From: Ceratothoa steindachneri
Taxonomy: Eukaryota > Arthropoda > Malacostraca > Isopoda > Cymothoidae
DNA length: 64,000 bases
Assembly (NCBI GenBank): GCA_963969495.1
Contig: OZ018324.1
Location: 156,162,172 to 156,226,171, forward strand
Direction: 5' to 3'
In this document: in pieces, positions 56,320 to 64,000 of the stretch
How positions within the stretch are numbered: position 1 is the stretch's first letter
How the letters are laid out: every line of letters starts with the position of its first letter
Notes under the pieces: model-generated
Databases searched by the model: none
What the model was told of the DNA's origin: nothing
The model's input: only the letters and a program-made list of their open reading frames with translations
Program-made: the position numbers and the translations under genes

Positions 56320-57299
56320 ATAGGCAGGGCATTCACCATTTCAGAGAAGGATCTTGCCGAGGCCGGCCCATCTGGCCTAGGGGCTCCTGCCGGCAGAGGA
56401 GAGAAGCGGGTTCATTCCCTGCCCTTCTCTCCAAAAAAGACTCAGGGGTGCCTCTCCCTCAGTGGGAGTTGAGGTAACGGACGGGGCCGCTGCCGTTTCG
56501 GTATGCGATCAAGCTAAGATCGGCATGTCCAGCATCGTTGCTCCCCGAGTGGGGTCCCAGATAAACACCAGAACTGCACAGAGCGGAGCCTCGATTAAGT
56601 CCGGTTCCCTCATTCAGAGGCTACCTGGGATTTTCGAACTGCTGGCTTCAAACACTTCCTTTTTATTCACTACACTGATGGCCGCATGTTGGCTAAGGGC
56701 AACATGATCCATCAGAGGAGATCTCTAGGTAGTGTGATTGATAGAGAGTCGAAGGTGACTCATTTCTCGGATGGGAGCCTTGTGTTGAATGCATCAGATC
56801 CCTCTGAGGCCCGCATGATTAGTGTCCTTCGAACACTGGATAGCACGCCTTTGAGTGTGACCCCCACTCTACCATGAACTTCATGAAAGTAGTTTATGTG
56901 AGGGAACTCGTGGATTACTCCTTAGATGACATCACCTTAGAGCTGGCCGATCATGGGGTGGTCAAGGTCGAACTTGTGATGAGAAAACATGGAGGGGCCT
57001 CTAGACCAACCCCTACACTCTTTGTCAAGTTCAACTGTGACAAGCTTCCTGAGTCAGTGCGTGCCAGTTGGTATCGCTACCGCGTGAAGGCATTCGTGCT
57101 ACTGCGGCGGGGGTGCTACTACTGTCACTGTTTCGGTCATACTATTTGCTCCTGTAGATGTGCAAAGTCGGGGTTACCTGAAGTCTGTCTAAGTTGCTCC
57201 AATGCCAGACATGATAAGTCCAAATCGTGTGTGGCTAAGTATGTCAATTGCAGAGAGCCTCACCCTGCTTCTTCGAAGCAATGTGGTGCATATCCTTAA
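56320..57299 (+). pseudogene. I-group LINE ORF1 (gag-like), A6
   Basis: Broken into several frames. The last (56874-57299, 141 codons) is the best preserved C-terminus of the family: ELVDYSLDDITLELADHGVV, then three Cys/His knuckles (CYYCHCFGHTICSC, CLSCSNARHDKSKSC and CVAKYVNCREPHPASSKQC). The first knuckle is a clear CCHC; the third has the CVNC..H..C form. Upstream, the Ser/Pro-rich part and the SGNMIHQRRSLG-like region are readable in other frames. Confidence 0.75.
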
Positions 57300-58285
57300 G
57301 AAAGAAATCCTGGCCGTTCAGACTCAGGATCGCCTCTCATTTCGCGAGGTTAAGGCCTTGGTCCTGGTGTACCTGGTGCTGCCTGGGACATGCCCTCCTC
57401 AATGTTATGAAATACACACACTGCTTCTGGCCTCTCCCGGCCTACGAGCTCGGCCGTTTCCGCTCCCATTTGGAACCCTTCTTTGGGTTGTACCCACCCC
57501 CGGCGCTCTCATGGTAAAGCTGGGGGCACAAAGAGTTCACACCCAGCCCCGGCTAAAACCAGAGGGCCCCCATGTCTCCTCCAAGTTAACCCTGGAGGGC
57601 ATATTCCTTCCATGGAATTACCGCGGAGTCCTTTGACTATTTGTTGCCACCCCCTTTGACTATTTGCCACCCCTCTGCCAGGCGCTGCGTCTGTTTTCAC
57701 GTCCTAGCTGGTTGCAATACACCGCTCGGTATGGGAGATTACACAATATGCCCCCTTCAGAGACTGGATTGTGATTTATAGCAACTCACAAAGTTTCCTG
57801 AGTGCTCTCGGGTCATTGGAATCTCTGCTTCCCTGGTTCGCGATATCCGTAATGCCACGATTTTGGCAAGCCGGGCGGATGTTGAGATTATCTTCTGTTG
57901 GGTTCCAGGACATGTGGGAACTGCGGGGAATGAGGGCGCCAAAGAGTCTGTGAGGACTGCGTGACCATACCAGCGTTTAGCTCTTCCTCACACCGATTAC
58001 ATGGTAGGAATACAGGCTGCTTGGCAAAGAAGATGGGAGACTGCCGAGGGGAATCTAAAGTTGCATGCCATTGTACCACAACTGTCGCATGGACCTACCC
58101 TCCAATGCCATGATGGTTTCAGGTTGCTTTCTGTCATCTCCGAATTGGACACACTCGCGGGATGTACCGCCATTTGATGGACCGCTAGCCTGCACCTTAT
58201 TGTGATGACTGCATTGTCCCCAGACTGTTCAGCACATTCTTGTTGAATGTCCCAGTCTAGGTCATCTTTGCGCTCACTACCTGTC

Positions 58286-58580
58286 AGCTTTTTTATAAGA
58301 TGTTGAATGCCACCTTCCAGCCCTATTGAGTCTGGTCCTATCCAGACATGAGAGGAAAAAAAACACAAGAAAAATAAGATTAAGAAAACATTTTTGATAA
58401 ATGGGTCTGCATTAGAAAACTCATCCATCAGCCTTAAGCGTTGTAACAGGGAGGGCCCATTCAAAGTTTGCTGGAAGAAAGTCTCGTAAACAGGCACTCT
58501 GATGTACAAACCTGAACTGTCCTTGTGTGGTATCTTGTACTAGTCCTACTAGGACGTTTCTTACTTCCTTTCCCTTGTTA
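58286..58580. other. No gene seen
   Basis: Short AT-rich intron part between LINE copy A6 and sulfatase exon 4; no feature recognised. Confidence 0.5.
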
Positions 58581-58599
58581 AGGTTCTTCTACACTACAG

Positions 58600-58763
58600 G
58601 CAAGTGGCATCTTGGTAGTGGCTGCAGTTGGTTGTGTACTTCCTGCTTAGGCCCGCTCCAGCATGGATTTCACCACCATTTTGGGATGCTCATGTCCCTA
58701 ACATCAGAAATGGGTCAATACCCATCCTTTTGGCTCTTCGACCAGGCCAGTCTCTCTCATCAG
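58600..58763 (+). CDS. Sulfatase exon 4 (GKWHLG signature)
   Basis: Acceptor AG at 58598-58599 after a pyrimidine-rich tract; the codon split with exon 3 gives Gly and GKWHLG, the second sulfatase signature with the Lys and His that bind the sulfate. It continues CSWLCTSCLGPLQHGFHHHF, comparable to the xCxHPLxHGFxxFYGMP region of arylsulfatases, with GM kept. The donor is read at 58764 (CAG|GTATGC) but the last ~20 residues before it match the family poorly, so the true 3' border may be elsewhere. The C-terminal half of the enzyme is not in the window. Confidence 0.82.
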
Positions 58764-60084
58764 GTATGCTGCATCAGCAGAACTCATGGTTGCTTTTCTG
58801 TGTTCCATCACTTGGCTTAAGCTTTTATGAATCATGCCTTTGTGTACGTTTTTATCCTATAATGAAACTATCTGTTCTGACCTGAAAAGGGCCGATGAGT
58901 TTTAAAGAGAGATATTAAATACAGTTTTTACAAAGATAAATCAAACTCATATGAACTGCCACACCCTCTCTACCCTATCTCTAGGAACCCACACATCCAA
59001 AAGTCTTGTTAGAGAATAAAAACTTACACAAATGAGCGTTCACTCATTTGGGTTAATCTGCATCAAAGCCAACCCTGTAAGGCAAGAGAAAAAGAGTTGT
59101 AGAGTGGTCAGTGGCACAACCACCCCACCCGGATGCAATACTGAAGTGGGACCAGCCCATTTGGATGTACCTCGCATGAGGTTTAATTATAATAGAACTT
59201 CCACTTCTTCGCTGTTGCATGGACTGCTATCACAGGGGGGTACTATAAAATTCCCACAGAATGCAACAGCCTCCCTCCACTCTAACCTGCTTCCTCAGGA
59301 CAGTCTCGCAGAAGGTACAGCCCCACTTAATTGTGGTAACATTGGCTGGCCCTAGAACACAGCCTGTACAATCCAAGCTTTCACCCTTAATCTCCTTTAA
59401 CATCCTAAGCGGTATGAGTGGCCAGAAATGTCGGTGCATGTGGAGATCTGGCCACTGACTGGTAGACGCACTATGCTCACCCCTGTATTCGAGTGGGTAG
59501 ATCTTACACTTTTCATCACACACATAGCAGATTACAACATTGCTTTATCTCCTCTCCCATCAAAGCAGCACAATACACACACACACACACACACACACTC
59601 TCTCTCTCTCTCTCTGTTTCAAGGAATCCTGCCAATGGGTAGCTATATCCACATACCTCTGACATGGAACAGGTCCCTCTGCCCCGGGGTGGCTAAGGTT
59701 CCACATGGACGCTGTTTAGTGTCAGAAACACAATACTTCCTGGCACCTCTCCCCAAAGAGAACCATCCCCTGGTGCCCTCTGGCTACCGACCTTTACATC
59801 TTTCATTATCCAGTTGGGATCCTCCTGGATAAAGGCAGGTTGGTGAACAACTATTACTACTACTCTGTGTGAATGTGAGGGAGATATATGATGGAAAGAG
59901 TGGTTTAAAACAAGGAGATTGGTTACTGGGATGATGCGAGATAAACATGAAAAGAAATGAAGACTCGTTGCTTCAGCCATCTGCGGTGGTGGCCTTCCTA
60001 GTAGATGCGGGTTGGTTATAATTACCAATCAGGTGGTAATAAAGTAAAGGTTAACAGGAGCTTTTGGAACATGTGGGCCCCAAA
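58764..60084. other. No gene seen; (CA)n(TC)n microsatellite at 59573-59615
   Basis: Intron-like sequence. A CA repeat of about 12 units passes into a TC repeat at 59573-59615. No supported frame. Confidence 0.5.
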
Positions 60085-60560
60085 TGCCCCCCCCCCCTTC
60101 ATAGCGATGGGGGTGCTCTGTGCTGTAGGATTTCATCCAGTCAAAGGTCATCCTTTGGCAGAAGGCCCAAGGATGCCTCTTCATCCCCCCGCTGCCTACA
60201 CCTTGATCATCCACGTGTTCCTCAGTCAGAGCATTCTCTTCCAAAAACCCATTAACTCTTCACTAGTCTATTTCCTTTTATTTTCCTTATATGCCCACAC
60301 CACCTCACAGTCACCCCCTCATTCACACTCTTCACATTACAAACATTTCTTATGCTTCACACACTAAGCACACCTCCTAAATAGTCTATTTGCCCTGCTT
60401 TCACTAGAGATCTTTCCTTTTGCTTCCAAACCATAGTCTCACTCCTATATGTCATATTTGACACCAGTATATTCTCGTGTAGTTTCCTGGTACACTTCCT
60501 ACTCAAACCTTTAACATTCACTAAGGCTTTAGTTACCCCTAGACTTTTCTATCATTTAAA
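60085..60560 (-). pseudogene. RTE-type LINE C-terminal fragment
   Basis: Read on the - strand, decayed and frame-shifted: KCTRKLHENILVSNMTYRSET, MVWKQKERSLVKA, then VKSVNEGVTVRWCGHI and a GECSD-like piece. The YxSET-W..KE motif with following RWxGHI is the C-terminal part of RTE-type LINEs. No RT core. Confidence 0.6.
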
Positions 60561-60879
60561 ACCATCTGATGCAATCTGATTCATCTGTACCATTATCATT
60601 CATGATACATCCTAAGGCAAAATTTTATAATAGTGGTGGGAAGTGAGGACAAGCTCTCACTTCTTGACTACCCCCAAGGCATGTGTCTCAGATAGCTTCT
60701 GACAGCCAAAGCCCAACTTCTGACCTTTACTTGTGGCTTAACCTCTAAGATTGGCTGATCCATTCTACTGATAAGAAGGGATACAAGGTGGTCTACTGGT
60801 GCCTTAAAACCAGTTGCTTGGTAGACAGAGCTTGTCAACCTCAGAAAGCAGTCCTTGTGAAAGAAAAAGTCAGATTTCT

Positions 60880-62999
60880 TAAATTATAACCCCATAAGGA
60901 ACACAGTAATGTGTTTTCTTGGTTACTGTGTTGACAGGAATCAGCACCCAATCCAGCCCCATCTTAGCCTCTCCCTCTTTCTTCTAAAATTTACCAATTC
61001 TCCTCATCTTCCTTCCCCATAAGGGGCACGGCGATTTGCCTTCCTGGCCACCGTGCTGATAGGACTCAGTGCCCTGTCCAGCCCCAGCTTAGCCTCTTCT
61101 TTCTGCCAAGAAAAGCAGGCGGCCCATAATTGACCGCTCCCGGTATGAGTGGAACAATAAGGCCAACCCCCTTACGGGGAGGAGGGAAGACAGGGTCCAT
61201 CGACCCCTTCCCTCTCCAGACATGCCGGCTAGAATATTGAGTTTAGAGGGGGTCACCATATGTACCCCCCTCTCTTCCCCGACCAAAGATGTTATGACCA
61301 ATGGTACCTGTGATAGCCTGGCGGGGGGGGGGGCACATGGAGGCCCCACTCTGAGATAGGTATGGTCCCTGAGGCAACCCAGACCCAGATGGTAGGACCT
61401 TCAATGGGGATGGACCTGGGCACGGTTCCAAGCACTAAACCCGAGTCCGCCCCTGTGCAAGATGCTCCTCAGACGGCTTGGGTCTCCAAGACTTTATAAG
61501 GAAAGGAGGGATCTCCTCCACTGGCGGGTACCCCTGTGGCAGCCAAGACCTCCTCCATCTTGGAGAAGGATCTTGCTGAGGCCGGTCCATCCGGCTTGGG
61601 GACTCCTGCCGGTGGAGGGGAGAAATGGGTTCATTCCCCACCCTCCTCCTAAAAAGAAAAGAATAGAAAAAAGACAGGGTGGGGGGGGGGTCTCATCTCC
61701 ATCCGTGGCGGCCGCAGGGATGGATGGTTCTGCTGCTACTTCGGTAAGTGACCATGCCAAGATCGGCACATCTGGGGCCGTTACACCCCCTGTTGGGGAG
61801 TCCCTGACAAAGACCAAAAGTGCAAGTGTCTAGAGCGGAGTCTCGATTATGTCTGGACCCCTCATTCAGAGACTACCTGGCATTTTCTAGCCTCCTGGCT
61901 TCAAACGCTTCCTTGTTATTCGCTCTGCTGATGGCAGCATGTTAGCTAATGGCACCATTGATCCATCAGATTAGAGCTCTAGCTAGTGTGATTGGTAGAT
62001 AGCCGAAGGTGACCCGTTTCTCGGATGCGAGTCTTTTGGTGAATGCGCCGAATCCCTCCAAGGCAGCCATGATCATTGGCCTATGGACACCCGATGGCAC
62101 GCCTGTGAGTGTGATGCCACACTCTTCCATGAACTTCATGAAAGGAGTAGCTTATGTGAGGGAACTCATGGGCTACTCTATAGATGACATCACCGTAGAC
62201 CTGGCTGACCATTGGTTGGTCAAGGTTGAGTGTGTGATGAGAAAACACGGAGGGGCCTTGAGACCCCACCCCTACACTCTTCATCATGTTCGACTGGTAC
62301 AAGCTCCCTGAGTTGGTGCATGCCGGTTGGTATCACTACCGCGTGAAGGCATTCGTGCCACTGCCACGGAGGTGCTACTACTGTCACTGCATCGGCCATG
62401 TTAATTGCTCATGTAGCTGTGCAAAGTCATGGTTACCAGAAGTCTGTGTAAGTTGCTCCAAAGTTGCGTGCCATTGCGCTGTGACCTTTTCCATGGACCT
62501 ACCCCCTAATGCCATGGCGGTGTCAGGTTGACTTTCTGTCGTCTGAATTGGACACACTCGCGGGATGCACCGCCATTTGTTGGAGTGCTTGCCTGCACCT
62601 TATTGTGATGACTGCGTTGTCCCCCAGACTGTTCTGCACATTCTTGTTGAATGTCCCAGTTTGGGTGATCTTTGCGCAAGCCACCGCTTCTACCTTGTCC
62701 TCGGGACGGATTCGTTCACACTAACTTGTGGAGTTTGACTTTTTGGAGGAGGCTGGCCTTCTCTCCTTTATTTGACTTTTTTTCCTGCTTTTTGTAGGTC
62801 CCATGTTCTTGTACCGAGAGGATGCGGGCCTATCCTCGATGTCAGAGCATGCTTCCTTCTTGTCCTCTTGCTTTTTCTTGGTTATTTGTTAGTTACATAT
62901 TATTTGTTTTCTAATATAGCTTATTAGTAGGCTGTGTGGTGTACGGCGACTTATGCTCAATTAGACAGTCACCAGATGAGCTACCGCAATAAAAAAAAT
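60880..62999 (+). mobile_element. I-group LINE copy A7, ORF2 almost fully deleted
   Basis: Two partial 5' monomers (from about 60890 and 61015, each with GG(A/C)ACxGxxxTxTGxxTT), linker, ORF1 (about 61460-62460). At about 62462 the second-knuckle sequence passes into A1 position about 17143 (AAAGTTGCGTGCCATTGCGC), deleting about 4 kb. The last ~550 bp is the finger (HILVECPSLG-like) and 3' UTR with GGCGACTTATGCTC, CACCAGATGAGCT and an A-rich tail at 62986-63003. Confidence 0.8.
61460..62460 (+). pseudogene. I-group LINE ORF1 (gag-like), A7
   Basis: Decayed frames with the same order as A1: KKKRIEKR basic run (61650), TRFSDASLLVNAPNPSKA (62010), ELMGYSIDDITVDLADHWLV (62165) and a CCHC knuckle CYYCHCIGHVNCSCSCAKS (62370). 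Frame breaks and stops at several positions. The gene is cut within the second knuckle at the internal deletion junction. Confidence 0.7.
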
Positions 63000-63129
63000 A
63001 AAATGGGCCTTGCCATGACACCGCATCGACCAGAGGTTTGTCACATGGATGGGAGCTGTCATGCCCGCTTCCCCATTTTTCCCAATGGAGATCAATATGC
63101 CATCCCCCGTAATGTTTGTGACAGGCCAT

Positions 63130-64000
63130 AGGCCCTATGAGCCTGGTCGTGATACCTGACACTTGGGTGGGATGGCCAGTTGGAGGCCCCTCCTAAGGTA
63201 GAAATGATCCTGGTGATGCTCCTGCCCCAGATTGCAGGATCTTCCTTGGGAGTGAACATGGGCTCAGTGCCTAACACGGAACCTGAGTCCACCCCTGTGC
63301 AAGGTCCTCCTCAGTTTGTTCGGTACCATCCCCCCGAAGACTTGCAAGGAGAGGAGGGACCCCCTTCCCCGCTTGTCCCTTTGACTGCTAAGATCTCCAT
63401 TTCAGAGAAGGATCTTGCTGAGGCTGCTCCTTCCAGCCTTGGGGCTCCCTCCAGTCGTGGAGAGAAAGGAGTTCACTTGTGCCTTCCTATAAAAAAATAA
63501 AAAGAAAGGTAAGAGGAAATCAAAGAGGACTAGGGTTTCCTCTCACTTCGAGGATGGATGGGTCCTCTGCCCTTGTTTCAACATTTCAACAAGTGAGCAG
63601 GCTTAGACTGGCATGTCCAGCTCGGTGGTGCCTTCTGATTAGCTCTTAGGTTGGGGAGGGGGGACAATGACCAAGTTGGAACTGTGGTGACTGATCATTA
63701 TTAGGAGACTACCTGGTGTTTTTTAGCTCTCTAGCTTCAAACGCTTTTTGCTTATTTGCTATACTGATAGCAGCATATTGGCCAAATACCACATGCTACA
63801 TCATAGGATAGCATTAAATTGACTGGTAGACCATTCTGAGGCATCCATTATTAGTGCCTACTCCTTAGAAGATATCACCGAGGAGCTGGCTGACCAATAA
63901 GCTATCAAAATTGAACAGATGATGAGAAAACAAGGTTGAGACTTACCCTCGATCATGGGAGGCTCTCTGAGTCGGTGTGCGCCGCTTGGTATCTCTACTC
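63130..64000 (+). mobile_element. I-group LINE copy A8, ORF1 part, runs off window
   Basis: Starts near the linker (GGGATGGCCAGTTGGAGGCC matches A1 near 11912) and continues through the ISEKDLAEAAPSSLG segment of ORF1 to the RAGWYRYR-like region at the window end (about A1 position 12890). It is heavily frame-shifted. It follows within 130 bp of the A-rich tail of A7 in the same orientation. Confidence 0.75.

Larger units (their letters stand above)
54712..58285 (+). mobile_element. I-group LINE copy A6, RT deleted
   Basis: 5' monomer from 54712 (CCTGTAAGGGATGCAGTGATT), an inserted AT-rich block at about 55305-55725, a linker, ORF1 (about 56320-57299) and the endonuclease start (GGAGGGCATATTCCTTCCAT, 57596). 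At about 57640-57670 it jumps to RNase H (CCAGGCGCTGCGTCTGTTTT, matches A1 near 16750), deleting roughly 2.9 kb of endonuclease and RT. The RNase H (VPGHVGTAGNEGA) and HILVECPSLG finger follow. It ends near 58285 without a tail. The 5' end directly follows a family 3' tail. Confidence 0.8.

Noticed and set aside
59428..59832. 134-codon frame across the (CA)n(TC)n repeat
   Set aside because: Translated microsatellite in the middle and no domain; looks like intron.
1..64000. CRISPR arrays, bacterial operons, tRNA or rRNA genes
   Set aside because: The repeats are tandem microsatellites, minisatellites and transposons. I found no spacer-repeat pattern, ribosome binding sites or tRNA-like cloverleaf with A/B boxes that I could support by eye.

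Overview
This is a eukaryotic window, almost certainly from an arthropod and most probably a decapod crustacean. That call is an inference from the mix of CR1-, I- and Penelope-type retroelements, Tc1/mariner, pogo/Tigger and piggyBac transposons, long (AT)n tracts and introns bounded by GT/AG. No bacterial or viral gene organisation is present. Nearly all open reading frames belong to mobile elements in various stages of decay, and only two host genes can be supported, both as partial exon sets on the + strand.

Host genes: (1) the last two coding exons (1123-1182, 1266-1451) of a Pelle/IRAK-like kinase enter from the left, and the end of the last exon is repeated in tandem with a 196-bp period. 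(2) Four exons of a secreted sulfatase of the arylsulfatase/steroid-sulfatase type lie at 46757-46944, 50519-50622, 54053-54178 and 58600-58763, with compatible splice phases and both sulfatase signatures (CTPSR and GKWHLG). Its first coding exon sits in a 1,397-bp block present twice in direct tandem (46487-47883 and 47884-49280) with no difference that I could find.

Transposon layout: 0-10 kb has a LINE scrap, the kinase exons, a GC-rich unclassified stretch, a dead piggyBac element (4307-7001) with palindromic subterminal repeats, and a complete Kolobok/Mutator-like DNA transposon (7156-9947) with an uninterrupted ~603-residue transposase, perfect 14-bp terminal inverted repeats and TTAA flanks. 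10.4-20.4 kb has two copies of an I-group LINE (apurinic endonuclease, RT, RNase H) head to tail, the first with two ~0.5-kb 5' monomers. 20.4-22.4 kb has an LTR/primer-binding-site remnant and a Penelope-like element between (AT)n tracts. 22.5-34.8 kb has three head-to-tail copies of a CR1 LINE on the - strand whose ORF1 carries an SGNH-esterase domain; the left copy is split by a different, better preserved CR1 on the + strand. 34.8-37.0 kb has a broken RNase H-like transposase gene interrupted by an LTR-like insert. 38.8-41.8 kb has a mariner and an internally deleted Tigger, both inserted in one (AT)n tract. 44-64 kb, mostly sulfatase introns, is filled with fragments of the same I-group LINE, several of which lack RT but retain ORF1 and/or the 3' end, plus small CR1, RTE and minisatellite pieces.

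The genes do not form a pathway. The value of the window is as a record of nested, tandem and internally deleted retroelements, one apparently intact DNA transposon, and a possible recent or assembly-derived duplication of a sulfatase signal-peptide exon. Everything was read by eye, so element boundaries are approximate unless an exact terminal repeat is stated.
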